This document shows, piece after piece, positions 44,063-52,816 of a DNA stretch of 64,000 nt. The stretch covers positions 310,001 through 374,000 of the forward strand of contig NZ_QRAI01000003.1 in the NCBI RefSeq assembly GCF_014336955.1, written 5' to 3'. The notes under the pieces are model-generated. The model ran no database searches and was not told where the DNA came from. It saw nothing but the letters and a program-made list of their open reading frames with translations. A program made the translations under genes and the position numbers. How positions within the stretch are numbered: the stretch's first letter is position 1; the number at the start of each line of letters is the position of its first letter. The stretch is from Saccharophagus sp. K07. GTDB taxonomy: Bacteria > Pseudomonadota > Gammaproteobacteria > Pseudomonadales > Cellvibrionaceae.

Positions 44063-46864
44063 CTAGGGATCGAGTTGCGCAACAAAGGTTTCCACTTTGG
44101 CAGGTCGACCATAGCGCGCCGGAAATAAATCTTTTAAATAACGCAAGCTGGTTTCAACTGCCTGATCATAAGTACCTTGGGCAATACGGCTGACATTGGT
44201 TTCGTAAAACTCGATGGCTTTGTCTTCAAAAGGAAACGCCTGGTCTTCCAACAGAATATTGTATTGTTCCAATTCGTCGGCAGTTAAATTGCGCGGGCGC
44301 TCAGATTCCAGCAAAGCCTTGGAGAACGCGCGATAAATATCGCCGATTGCCAGTGTCGACCGCGTAACAAACTCGCTGTGCCCATAGGTTGCCGCCTGTC
44401 CGTAAAGTTTCACCGCATCCTGCATAGCGGTCTTTTTATCCTGCAGCGACTTCTGCAGCGGGTGCGCCAGACGCACGCGATCAAAATCAAGCCGGCGCAG
44501 TTCCGCCAAGTCAAATGCAGCATTGGCGGCGAGATATTGTGTGCGTTCGGTTTTTTCCGATTTGGGCGCCTTGGCATCGGCAGTTACGATTGCACGTAAC
44601 CAGAATTGGCGTCGCTCCTGATCGGCAATCTTGCCGTACAGCACAGCCAAATGCCCCATGGCTTCCATATTTTGCGCATAGGGCTGTTTGTAAGCGTGTG
44701 CATAGTCTCTATAGGCGCGAATGGCCGAGGAGTAATCGGATTTTTGCCGGTACAATTCCGCCGCCTGCCACAAGGCAGCCATTTTTTCGCTTTCATTGGT
44801 GTTGAAATCCGACAATTTCTCAAACTCGCGCGCAGCATCCAGCCCGCGGTCGGCATTTAAATAAGCGACCGATAGTTTTTTGGTGACTTCGCTCTGCAAT
44901 ATATGGTTTGGATAGTCGCGCTTGAAAATATTCAAATATTGAATTGCCTGCTCCCACTGCGCGGTGTCCATAAAAATCGCAATGGCATCGTAGACTGCGA
45001 CAGGTGCCAGTTCGGATTTAGGTGTTTCCTTGGCGATGCGCAAAAATCTTTGCGTCGCCAAATCCGGCTGCTGCGCATTTTTTGCCGCTTCGGCTTGGCG
45101 ATAAATACTCAGTGCGAGCTTGTTTTCCAAATCCTGTCGGCTTTTCGCTGGCAGCGATGGGCTCACCAATAAATCCCGGTAGACACTTTCCGCATCTTCG
45201 TAATTTTTTAAATCGAAATAAGCCTGACCTTTGAGAATATTCACTTCTTCCCGTACAGGTCCCGGTGCGGAATCCGGCAGGATATTCGCCAGTGCAATCA
45301 CCTGCTCGCGTAGGCCTTTCTTGAAGGCGAGCTGCACTGCGTTTTGCACGATGGTGGCCGCTTGTTTATCCGTAGGATAAAGCTGTGCGTAGAGTTCGGC
45401 ATATTGCAGATGTTTGTCGAGCAACGCGCGGCTGGCGCTGGCATCGGCTTCGCGCTGCAGTTGATCGGTCAGGAAAACAGCCGCATAGGCCGATTCTTTA
45501 TCCAGAATGATATTGCCATCAAAGGCTGCAAGTTCGTGGTAACGCAATGCTTCGCGCTTAGCGCCGCTTTGGCCGAGTAGCTCAGCATAGAGTTGATAGA
45601 TTTTGTCCTGGCGCGCGTAGCTGGAATAATCCTTTAAATAGCGCTCGTACCAGATCTTGGCAGATTCTAAATGTTCATTTCTTTTGTTTTGGCGATAGCG
45701 CGAATGTTCGTAGGCCGCCAACAAAACAATATTTTCCCGTATCGCCGCTGTAGCCAATTTTTTTGCATTTTCGTCGGCTTTGGTGCGCGAATCACGCCAA
45801 AATGCCGAATTGGGTTCGTAGCGTGAATAAAAGCTGGCAAATGCCTGGCGGTATTGATCGGAGAATTTGGCATCTTTCCAGATGCGCACCACTGCCAGAT
45901 CCGCCTCTACCACCTGGGCGTGATAAGGATTGTTTTTAACAAATCCTGCATAGGTGGCGGCAGCGTCTGAGTACTGATTTTGAGTCAAATATAACTGAGC
46001 GACTGTTTTATAACTTTCAAAAATAAAATCGTTCGATGGATTGCGCGCAAAATAGGATTCCAGCGCAGATTCGCCACCTAAATAAATAAACGCTAAGCCA
46101 ATCGCACGAAAATATTCGTCGAACAGTTCCTGGTCGGATTTTTCCAGCTTTTGATTAGGACGGAAACCGTAGCGCCGCGCCGCCGCGTAAAAGTCATCCA
46201 ACGCATCCTCGTACAATTCCTGTTTGAAGCGTGCCCAACCGCGTTTGAACAGTGCCCGCTCGCCAAAAATACCCGGATTGTGCGCGTCGATCACATCGGT
46301 GTAGGCAATTTCCGCGTCCAGATAATGGCTTTTGACAAAGGCGTTTTCGGCAATACGGAATTTGGATTCGACGAAATAGACGGTGGTGGAATAGCGGTTG
46401 ACCAACTGTTCCAAAGCCGCAATGGCTTCGTCGGTCTCGCCCAACTGATCATGAGCTTTGGCCAGTTGATACAGCAGATGGTCATTGCCCGGTGCGTTGG
46501 GGAATTTGGTCAGCGTATCAGTCAATAAGGCGATGGTGCTGCGCACGCGGCGATCGTATTCCGGATCATCCAAATCGGATATTGGGGTTTTGTCGGCTTT
46601 CAGCTGGTCATCCAATTCCAGCTCCAACTCTGCAATCCGCGTTACCGCGCCAATACGAAGTTTGTCGTGATCCGGCGCATCTTCGATGTATTCGTAGTAG
46701 GCGCGCTTGATCTGCTCTTTGTTGCGCGCGGCGATCTCCGATTTTTCGGAGCTGATGGTGGGTTTATCCAAATCCTCCAGCGTGCCTGTTTGCTGCGGCT
46801 GATTCGCACACGCGCTCAGCGCGCCGGATATAAATGCAGCCAGCAATACTGTTTTATTTGTCAT
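44063..46864 (-). CDS. Large TPR lipoprotein (GltD/AgmU-like candidate)
   Basis: 933 residues from ATG 46864 (MTNKTVLLAAFISGALSACA), a lipoprotein signal with lipobox LSAC. Throughout, helical TPR/Sel1-type repeats are visible (LLYQLAKAHDQLGETDEAIA, FESYKTVAQLYLTQNQYSDA, ALWQAAELYRQKSDYSSAIR, AYFDLKNYEDAESVYRDLL), with a few charged insertions. It is probably anchored in the envelope and scaffolds a complex. An upstream in-frame start at 46882 would add six residues and overlap the previous gene further. It overlaps the 461-residue TPR gene by 11 bp. By size and repeat content it resembles GltD of Myxococcus, but homology was not tested. Confidence 0.85.
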   Translation of the reverse strand: MTNKTVLLAAFISGALSACANQPQQTGTLEDLDKPTISSEKSEIAARNKEQIKRAYYEYIEDAPDHDKLRIGAVTRIAELELELDDQLKADKTPISDLDDPEYDRRVRSTIALLTDTLTKFPNAPGNDHLLYQLAKAHDQLGETDEAIAALEQLVNRYSTTVYFVESKFRIAENAFVKSHYLDAEIAYTDVIDAHNPGIFGERALFKRGWARFKQELYEDALDDFYAAARRYGFRPNQKLEKSDQELFDEYFRAIGLAFIYLGGESALESYFARNPSNDFIFESYKTVAQLYLTQNQYSDAAATYAGFVKNNPYHAQVVEADLAVVRIWKDAKFSDQYRQAFASFYSRYEPNSAFWRDSRTKADENAKKLATAAIRENIVLLAAYEHSRYRQNKRNEHLESAKIWYERYLKDYSSYARQDKIYQLYAELLGQSGAKREALRYHELAAFDGNIILDKESAYAAVFLTDQLQREADASASRALLDKHLQYAELYAQLYPTDKQAATIVQNAVQLAFKKGLREQVIALANILPDSAPGPVREEVNILKGQAYFDLKNYEDAESVYRDLLVSPSLPAKSRQDLENKLALSIYRQAEAAKNAQQPDLATQRFLRIAKETPKSELAPVAVYDAIAIFMDTAQWEQAIQYLNIFKRDYPNHILQSEVTKKLSVAYLNADRGLDAAREFEKLSDFNTNESEKMAALWQAAELYRQKSDYSSAIRAYRDYAHAYKQPYAQNMEAMGHLAVLYGKIADQERRQFWLRAIVTADAKAPKSEKTERTQYLAANAAFDLAELRRLDFDRVRLAHPLQKSLQDKKTAMQDAVKLYGQAATYGHSEFVTRSTLAIGDIYRAFSKALLESERPRNLTADELEQYNILLEDQAFPFEDKAIEFYETNVSRIAQGTYDQAVETSLRYLKDLFPARYGRPAKVETFVAQLDP

Positions 46865-48239
46865 AAAGCTGTGCCACACCAAATTTCGCCTGACTCAAAT
46901 AGTGGTTGAGTATTTCCCAGCGCCGCTCGATTTTTTGTTCCACCACGCGTTGCAGCAGATTTTTATAGTCCGCGTAAACATTGGCAAACAGCTGCGCTAA
47001 TCCCAGCGCGGAACTGTGCCCGCGCATAAGCAGCAGGTTTTGATAATTCGCCAGCAAAAATGCCGGCACGCCGTCGAGGGAACCATAAATCTCCGCTGCC
47101 CTTTGATCCAATTCATTAACCGCCGTCAGCAAGTCGTCATAGTTTTTATCGGCGAGCTGGCTTTGCAGTTTTTTGAGGTTCTGCATTTTATTTTCGTAAT
47201 GACGAATGGCGACTTGATAGGCAACGGACGCCGCATCCTCATCACCCAGCTCCGCCCAGGCGAGTGGTAATAATAAAAATGCTTCATCCACGCTCAGATC
47301 TGCAGGGGATTTTTCCGTCAGCAGAGCAAAGGCATTAGCGGCGCCGGTGAAATCACTTTGATAGGCCGCCGCCAAGCCAATTCCCATTAAAGCTTTATTA
47401 GTCGATGCGCTGTCCAGGGCCACTTTGCGAAAACTGTTGCGCGCGTCTTTATAAAATTCGTAGTTCAACTGCGAGTAGCCGAGCACAGTCAAGGTGCGAT
47501 TGCGAAATTCCGCATCCGTGGTTGCGCGAATGGCCTTTTCGAATTCCATATGCGCTTCCGTCCACCACCCCTGGCGCAACAATGCTGTTCCTTCATTCAA
47601 GCGCGCATGGGCAAAATACGGCGACCCTTCCGGAATGGTTTTGTAATGTTTGATCGCGCCGCGGTGATCCTTGAGTCCCTGGGCGACATAGCCGCCTAAC
47701 AGCTGGTAGTAATGGGCGTCGGCGGCGCTCAGAAGCCGTGGATTAACCGTGCCCAACGCGGTTTTGACAGCGCGCCAGTTGCCGCGTCGTTCATGATATT
47801 TGGCGAGCAGGAAGTAATAACGCGACAGGGCGACCGGATCGCCGGCGTTTTTCAAACCCTCCGCAATCACTTGCAGAGTGGGGCCGTCGTTGAGATCGAA
47901 AAGTCGCTCCAGCAACGGAACAGTTTCCCTCTTAGTGCCATTCCTAAGCAGCAATGCCAGATTGCCCCGCACCAACGCCAAAGCGTTTACGGCATCAGCC
48001 TCTGTCACTGCTGTAGCCAAAGCCGCGACATCCTCAAAAGAAGGCTGGGGATGTTTTTGCAGATATGGGGGAAAGAACTGCTCGACGAACGCCTGATAAC
48101 GGGAGTCGGCCGTATCAATTCCCTCGGATTCAGCAGCAGCGGCCAGACACCAAAGGGCAAAAGGAGCAAATAGCAACGCCGTCAGGCGGCGGAGCCAAGA
48201 CCGGTACCAGCCTTGGTACAAACATCTGGATTGGAGCAT
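46854..48239 (-). CDS. TPR periplasmic protein (GltE/AglT-like candidate)
   Basis: 461 residues with a long basic N-region and signal segment (RRLTALLFAPFALWCLAAAA, cleavage near AES). TPR-like repeats follow (FLLAKYHERRGNWRAVKTAL, ARLNEGTALLRQGWWTEAHM, LTVLGYSQLNYEFYKDARNS, ALMGIGLAAAYQSDFTGAAN), then a helical C-terminal section. It is first of the four-gene leftward operon. Its length and repeats recall GltE/AglT from the Myxococcus gliding machinery. The initial 20 residues before the hydrophobic segment may mean that translation starts downstream. Confidence 0.83.
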   Translation of the reverse strand: MLQSRCLYQGWYRSWLRRLTALLFAPFALWCLAAAAESEGIDTADSRYQAFVEQFFPPYLQKHPQPSFEDVAALATAVTEADAVNALALVRGNLALLLRNGTKRETVPLLERLFDLNDGPTLQVIAEGLKNAGDPVALSRYYFLLAKYHERRGNWRAVKTALGTVNPRLLSAADAHYYQLLGGYVAQGLKDHRGAIKHYKTIPEGSPYFAHARLNEGTALLRQGWWTEAHMEFEKAIRATTDAEFRNRTLTVLGYSQLNYEFYKDARNSFRKVALDSASTNKALMGIGLAAAYQSDFTGAANAFALLTEKSPADLSVDEAFLLLPLAWAELGDEDAASVAYQVAIRHYENKMQNLKKLQSQLADKNYDDLLTAVNELDQRAAEIYGSLDGVPAFLLANYQNLLLMRGHSSALGLAQLFANVYADYKNLLQRVVEQKIERRWEILNHYLSQAKFGVAQLYDK

Positions 48240-48562
48240 GGAGATATACCTGTCGAACCGGACAACGACCGGCCCTTATAAGTACATGTATTCATCGGAT
48301 TCTGCCGCAGCGCTTTTTGATCCTGTCCCTGCGGCCAGCATGGGGTGTGAATATTACCGGTTTACTCAAAGGCTGTCCGCTGCGCTCTTCAATCGCGTAA
48401 CAGATCACACTTTCAGACTGATATGGACTCTGTTGAAAGCTTTAGATCTGTCGTCGGAAGGCTCCAGTTGATTCATCGGCCAAAAATAGAGAGGCCAACA
48501 AATCCTTTAAATATTCTAAAATCCCCCCTCTACCACCCCCACTGGAGATTTGCACGTTTATC
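48240..48562. promoter_or_regulatory. Intergenic region upstream of the TPR operon
   Basis: 323 bp between the divergent TPR operon and the lipoprotein gene. I see no supported gene, strong hairpin or convincing promoter. It must contain the promoter of the TPR operon. The part near 48500 is A/T-rich with a cccccctctaccaccccc tract. Confidence 0.4.
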
Positions 48563-49099
48563 ATGGCTGGCAAACCGTTTGTTGACACTATGACTTCCTG
48601 GACAAAAAAACTGTTTCCACTGCTTGCAACTATGGGTTTTGTAGGTTGTGTTGCAACAAGCACCAACTATTACTACCTCTCTCTGGAAAAAACACCCGGC
48701 GCTCAAGTAGTTGCTGTCAGCAAACTGAATCTGGAGAAGCTCTACGGCAATTCCAAAATGCCTACCGTCTACCAGATCAATCGCGCGGATTATGAATTAA
48801 AAATTCAGGTGGGTGACGGCTATCAGCCAAGCCTGCAGGTTTCTGTCAAAACCAACGGCTTGTTTTTAAAACCCAATCGTGACCTGAAAGTAAAATCAGA
48901 ATCCGGCGTTATTTGTTCCTCCTACGAACTCGATAAAGAAAATCCCATCCGCATGACCTTCGACTGGTCCGCCGAATGTCGGTCGGATGATATTCCAAAA
49001 CATATCAGTTTTTATGTCGTCAATAGAAAAGGGGAAATTATTGCACAGGAGAAAATTCCGTTTCTGGTGAAGAGGAATGGTAGGTATAGGTACATTTAA
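48563..49099 (+). CDS. Lipoprotein-like secreted protein of unknown function
   Basis: 178 residues if started at 48563; an internal ATG at 48590 (MTSWTKKLFPLLATMGFVGC) would give a cleaner lipoprotein signal of 169 residues. The hydrophobic stretch ends FVGC, a somewhat irregular lipobox (Phe at -3). The mature protein is beta-rich with one pair of later cysteines (CSSYELDKENPI, SAECRSDD) that could form a disulfide. No family recognised. It has no partner on the same strand; the region is richer in A/T than its neighbours. Confidence 0.65.
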   Translation: MAGKPFVDTMTSWTKKLFPLLATMGFVGCVATSTNYYYLSLEKTPGAQVVAVSKLNLEKLYGNSKMPTVYQINRADYELKIQVGDGYQPSLQVSVKTNGLFLKPNRDLKVKSESGVICSSYELDKENPIRMTFDWSAECRSDDIPKHISFYVVNRKGEIIAQEKIPFLVKRNGRYRYI

Positions 49100-49124
49100 G
49101 TTGGATTGTTTATTTTGCCATTCT

Positions 49125-49141
49125 AATGAGTGAGACTCATT
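49125..49141. repeat. Short inverted repeat after the lipoprotein gene
   Basis: aatgagt (49125-49131), gag, actcatt (49135-49141): a perfect 7-bp stem with a 3-nt loop located 26 bp after the lipoprotein stop. It may end the transcript weakly; no T-run follows. Confidence 0.3.
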
Positions 49142-49383
49142 GCAAGAATAACAATAAAATTTTTAACGCAAATGCTGGCTTTATTTCTGCAGAAAATAGA
49201 GCATTAGCTTTTTCGAATGCAATACCGGAAATCCCTGTTTATTCCATTACGAACAAAAACAGATCAAGTTTCTTTACTAGTCTTTACAGAAAACAATTCG
49301 ACGACTTTGCAAAAGCTTGCATTGATACCTCTTCCTTAAAAAGGGAATTACGGATGTTAAACAACAATAGCGGCGATTTTTAG
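49126..49383 (+). CDS. Doubtful small ORF in an A/T-rich gap
   Basis: 85 codons (MSETHCKNNNKIFNANAGF) with no recognisable domain, no signal peptide and no ribosome-binding site before the ATG, which lies inside a short inverted repeat. Composition is Asn/Ser/Lys-rich, unlike neighbours. The 49100-49524 gap otherwise shows nothing that I recognise except the presumed promoter of the next gene. Either a horizontally acquired small gene or non-coding. Confidence 0.25.
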   Translation: MSETHCKNNNKIFNANAGFISAENRALAFSNAIPEIPVYSITNKNRSSFFTSLYRKQFDDFAKACIDTSSLKRELRMLNNNSGDF

Positions 49384-49524
49384 AAGCGACATATTTCACA
49401 GATAAGCACTTAATCTCGCTATGCATGGTAAATTTACGCTCGCGCTAATTGGACCCTCAGCTTTAATTACTCCCGCCATCAGCGTATCTTACGCACCTAG
49501 CTTTTCTACCGCAGGACGGATCTT

Positions 49525-50652
49525 ATGAACTATCGTTACACCCCCTGGTGGTTGCCGGCGGCTTTGTTGGCTTCGCTGGTGTTGTGTGTTGTGCTGTTTG
49601 CGGCGCTGGTGATTCGCAGTCCAAAGGTTATGTCCACCACCGTGGACAACGGCAATCACACCAGCGAGGTTTACCGCTGGCGCATGGTGACCACCTGGCC
49701 CAAGCGCTTTCCGGGGATTGGCCTTGCGCCGGAGAATTTCGCCGAGCTGCTGCGCAAGATGAGCAACGGGCGGATTCAGATTACGGTTTACGGGGCCAAT
49801 GAGATTGTTCCGGCCATGGGCGTTTTTGATGCGGTGTCCAGCGGCAGTGTGGAGATGGGTCACGGCGCCGCCTATTACTGGAAAGGCAAAATCCCCGCCT
49901 CTTCCTTTTTTGCTTCAGTGCCCTTCGGCATGAACGCGACCGAATTCAACAGCTGGATTCATTACGGCGGCGGTTTGGAGTTGTGGCGCGAAGTTTACGC
50001 ACCCTTCAACTTGGTGCCGTTCGCCGGTGGCAATACCGGCGTGCAGATGGGCGGCTGGTTTAACCGGGAAATCAAATCCCTCGCCGATTTTAAAGGGCTG
50101 AAAATGCGCATTCCCGGTTACGCTGGAGAAGTATTTAGCCGCGCCGGTGGTACGGCGGTAAATATTCCGGGCGGTGAGCTTTATACCGCGCTGCAATCCG
50201 GCGTTATTGATGCTACCGAATGGGTGAGTCCTTACAACGATCGCGCTTTCGGATTTCAGCAGATCGCCAAATATTATTACTACCCCGGCTGGCAGGAACC
50301 TGGCCCTGGTTTGGAATTTATTATTAATAAAAAACTGTACGACTCTCTGCCGGAGGATTTGCAGGCCATGATTACCGCTGCGGCCAGAGCGATTAATCAG
50401 GATATGCACGACGAATATACCGCGCGCAATAACACCGCTTTGAAGGAACTGATTGAACATCACAAAGTGGATGTACGCCCTTTCCCGGATGATGTTTTGC
50501 AAACGCTGAAAAAAATTGCCTGGGAAATTTACGACGAAACCGCAGCGAAAGATCCAACCTTTGCGCGCGTGTGGAAGTCGTATAGGGAATTTCTCGAAGA
50601 CGTCAGCGAATATCACAAAATCAGCGAACACTATTACTACGAGAAACGCTGA
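49525..50652 (+). CDS. Membrane-anchored TRAP-type (DctP/TakP-like) solute-binding protein
   Basis: 375 residues with an uncleaved-looking N-terminal helix (WWLPAALLASLVLCVVLFAA, about 8-27). The DctP fold starts at YRWRMVTTWPKRFPG. Ligand-side sequences are GHGAAYYWKGKIPA, NTGVQMGGWFNREI, and GVIDATEWVSPYNDRAFGF; the last is typical of TakP-like proteins for alpha-keto acids, where the Glu/Trp pair lies near the ligand. TRAP systems need DctQ and DctM membrane proteins, and none is adjacent. It may serve a distant transporter or a sensor. ATG 49525 follows ggacgg. Confidence 0.85.
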   Translation: MNYRYTPWWLPAALLASLVLCVVLFAALVIRSPKVMSTTVDNGNHTSEVYRWRMVTTWPKRFPGIGLAPENFAELLRKMSNGRIQITVYGANEIVPAMGVFDAVSSGSVEMGHGAAYYWKGKIPASSFFASVPFGMNATEFNSWIHYGGGLELWREVYAPFNLVPFAGGNTGVQMGGWFNREIKSLADFKGLKMRIPGYAGEVFSRAGGTAVNIPGGELYTALQSGVIDATEWVSPYNDRAFGFQQIAKYYYYPGWQEPGPGLEFIINKKLYDSLPEDLQAMITAAARAINQDMHDEYTARNNTALKELIEHHKVDVRPFPDDVLQTLKKIAWEIYDETAAKDPTFARVWKSYREFLEDVSEYHKISEHYYYEKR

Positions 50653-50673
50653 TCCCCCTTCGAATTTGCTATT

Positions 50674-50706
50674 CCTCCAGAGCGCGCTAATTTTTAACTC
50701 TGGAGG
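50674..50706 (+). terminator. Inverted repeat after the TRAP-type gene
   Basis: Nine-bp arms cctccagag (50674-50682) and ctctggagg (50698-50706) with a 15-nt A/T-rich loop, 22 bp after the stop. The following bases (accttccttgcttg) have only a weak T-tract. Probable transcript end. Confidence 0.55.
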
Positions 50707-50891
50707 ACCTTCCTTGCTTGATATTCATAATATGATATAACTTAAACCGTCTGCGGACGCTCTCTCCCTGATGCAACTGCGACGACTTGATGAGTGATCA
50801 CAAGAAAAACGAATGCTCATCTCGATACCTGTAATTCCTTATAGACATTCCTAACGTCTGATCTCCCTTTAGCTGAATCTGGAGAAACTTC

Positions 50892-51824
50892 ATGCAGCAA
50901 CACGTCACCGCTTTCTTTAAGGCACTGATTCTCGGCTCAATGTGCACCCTCAGTGCCGCCGTTTTTGCCCAGGACGGCAAAATGTACCCAATGGAAGCTC
51001 CAGCAGAACCCAAGGCTATTCCGCTGGGTACCGGGGGCGTTAAAGATCAACCGGAGAAGGAATCCTGGTTCCGCCAGTGGGGCGACCCTATGGTGCGCAA
51101 TGTCTCCACAGCGACTCTCACTCCCTTTCTCGCCGATCCGAAAAAAGCCAACGGCACCAGCGTGATCGTGGCTCCGGGCGGCGGCTTTATGTGGCTGTCC
51201 ATGGGCAATGAAGGCTGGGAAGTGGCGGAAGCACTCGCCGCCCAGGGCATCAACGCGTTTGTCCTCAAATACCGCCTGCGACCGACCGCCGGCACTCTGG
51301 AAGCGTTTGATGAGCAAATGAAGCAGCTGTTTGCCGATGCGGAAAAAATAGCGCAACAAACTGGCGAGCCGCATAAGCGTCCGCAGTGGGACCTCACCAA
51401 CCCGCTCACCGACGTGGAAGCCGCTTATGCGCTGATCCAGAAGCGCTCCAAAGAATGGAATGTGGATATGAAGAAGCTCGGCATGATGGGCTTTTCCGCC
51501 GGCGCCCGTCTGACCATGGAAGCTGCGTTGAAATCCAAAAAAGCAGAGCTCGCGTTTATCGCACCCATCTACGGCAGCATGGAGGCCGTCGACGTCCCCA
51601 AAAACGCCCCGCCCATGTTCTTCGCCATCGCCACAGACGACTTCCTGTTCCACGGCCAGTTTGGGGTGATCAAATCCTGGTACGACGCCAAGATCCCGGT
51701 GGAATTTCACCTGTATCAGAACGGCGGCCACGGCTTTGGCTTAGGCAATCCAGATCGCACCAGCAACAAGTGGTTTGATGCGTTTTTGCACTGGTTGGAT
51801 GTGAATGGGTTTTTGAAGAAATAA
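50892..51824 (+). CDS. Secreted alpha/beta hydrolase (esterase/lipase family)
   Basis: 310 residues with a Sec signal (ALILGSMCTLSAAVFA, cleavage before QDG). The alpha/beta hydrolase core has an oxyanion-hole strand VIVAPGGGFMWLSMGNEGWE, nucleophile GFSAGA (Ser near 202), an acidic residue in AIATDDFLFHG, and catalytic His in NGGHGFGLG (near 279). It resembles BD-FAE/acetyl-xylan-type esterases used on plant polysaccharide. The substrate cannot be read from sequence. It is a single gene with terminators on its 3' side; start ATG 50892 follows ctggaga. Confidence 0.88.
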   Translation: MQQHVTAFFKALILGSMCTLSAAVFAQDGKMYPMEAPAEPKAIPLGTGGVKDQPEKESWFRQWGDPMVRNVSTATLTPFLADPKKANGTSVIVAPGGGFMWLSMGNEGWEVAEALAAQGINAFVLKYRLRPTAGTLEAFDEQMKQLFADAEKIAQQTGEPHKRPQWDLTNPLTDVEAAYALIQKRSKEWNVDMKKLGMMGFSAGARLTMEAALKSKKAELAFIAPIYGSMEAVDVPKNAPPMFFAIATDDFLFHGQFGVIKSWYDAKIPVEFHLYQNGGHGFGLGNPDRTSNKWFDAFLHWLDVNGFLKK

Positions 51825-51850
51825 GCTCCGTTGCCTCTGATTTACCGCGA

Positions 51851-51883
51851 ATGCCCGATGTAACCCATCGGGCATTTTTGTTT
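51851..51883 (+). terminator. Intrinsic terminator after the esterase gene
   Basis: Perfect 10-bp stem atgcccgatg (51851-51860) and catcgggcat (51866-51875), loop taacc, then a T-run (tttttgttt). Confidence 0.88.
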
Positions 51884-52005
51884 CCGGCCCTTCGGGGAAA
51901 ATATGCCTATCTAAATCTCTGGAATTGCACCAATGTCGGAGTGTGCCCCCTTTAATTCCCCCGAGGGCAATATCTGAATGTGAAGTGAGTCCCCAGGCCA
52001 TAAAC

Positions 52006-52038
52006 AAAAAAGCCGCTGAGGTCGTCAGCGGCTTTTTT
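52006..52038. terminator. Bidirectional intrinsic terminator before plsC
   Basis: Stem agccgctga (52011-52019) and tcagcggct (52025-52033) with a 5-nt loop, A-run on the left and T-run on the right. It terminates the leftward glyQ-glyS-gmhB-plsC transcript and may back up the esterase terminator. Confidence 0.88.
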
Positions 52039-52060
52039 CTGTTCCTATGAATATTTCTGG

Positions 52061-52813
52061 TTAACCGAGATTTTCCTGCGGCAAAGCCGCTTTCGCGGGG
52101 GTACCTTCCAACCGCTCCAGCTCTCCCTCAATCCAGTTTTCCACCTGAGTGATCAGTTCTTTACTGGTGCGACCTGCCGGATCTATAGGTTCGCCGAAAA
52201 CGACTGTGATCACACCGGGATAGCGCATCCAGCTTTTGGGTGGCCAGCAGTGGCCGGCGTTGACGGCGACGGGGACTATAGGCGCGCCGGATTCTATGGC
52301 GATTTCCGGGCCGCTGCGGGCGTATTTGCCGCGAGTGCCGGGCGCTACGCGGGTACCTTCGGGAAACAGCAGCAGGTTCAAGCCGGCGCGCAGGCGTTGC
52401 ACACCTTGGATTTTCACTTGGCGCAGGGCGTCGCGCGGGTTTTCCCGATCGATGCCGATCGGCTGTAGGCAGCGCAAACCCCAGCCGAAAAACGGGATAT
52501 CGAGCAGCTCACGCTTGAGGATGGTAGAGGCCGGGAAGCACAGGTATTGCAGGGCGAGCGTTTCCCAGGTGCTCTGGTGTTTGGAGAGCACGACCTTGGG
52601 GCCGTTGAGGTTGCGGATATGTTCCAGACCGCGGATTTCATAACGCACCCCGCAGGTCAGGCGCAGCCAGACGACCGTCAGCCAGCACCAGGAAATCAAA
52701 ATGCGGTGGCGCGCCATAGGCGGCAGAACCCAGATAAATAACGACAGCAGGCCGTAGCAGAACCCGGAGAAGATGTAACCAAACGCGAATATCGCGGAAC
52801 GCAGTGTCAGCAT
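52061..52813 (-). CDS. plsC: 1-acyl-sn-glycerol-3-phosphate acyltransferase
   Basis: 250 residues, PlsC/LPLAT family, making phosphatidate in phospholipid synthesis at the inner membrane. An N-terminal hydrophobic segment (LRSAIFAFGYIFSGFCYGLL) anchors the protein. The catalytic motif is HQSTWE (HX4E instead of the common HX4D), followed by LFPEGTRVAPGTRGKY and IVPVAVNAGHCWPP. The variant is the form I recall from Pseudomonas homologues downstream of gmhB. It is 3 bp from gmhB. Confidence 0.93.
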   Translation of the reverse strand: MLTLRSAIFAFGYIFSGFCYGLLSLFIWVLPPMARHRILISWCWLTVVWLRLTCGVRYEIRGLEHIRNLNGPKVVLSKHQSTWETLALQYLCFPASTILKRELLDIPFFGWGLRCLQPIGIDRENPRDALRQVKIQGVQRLRAGLNLLLFPEGTRVAPGTRGKYARSGPEIAIESGAPIVPVAVNAGHCWPPKSWMRYPGVITVVFGEPIDPAGRTSKELITQVENWIEGELERLEGTPAKAALPQENLG

Positions 52814-52816
52814 GTG

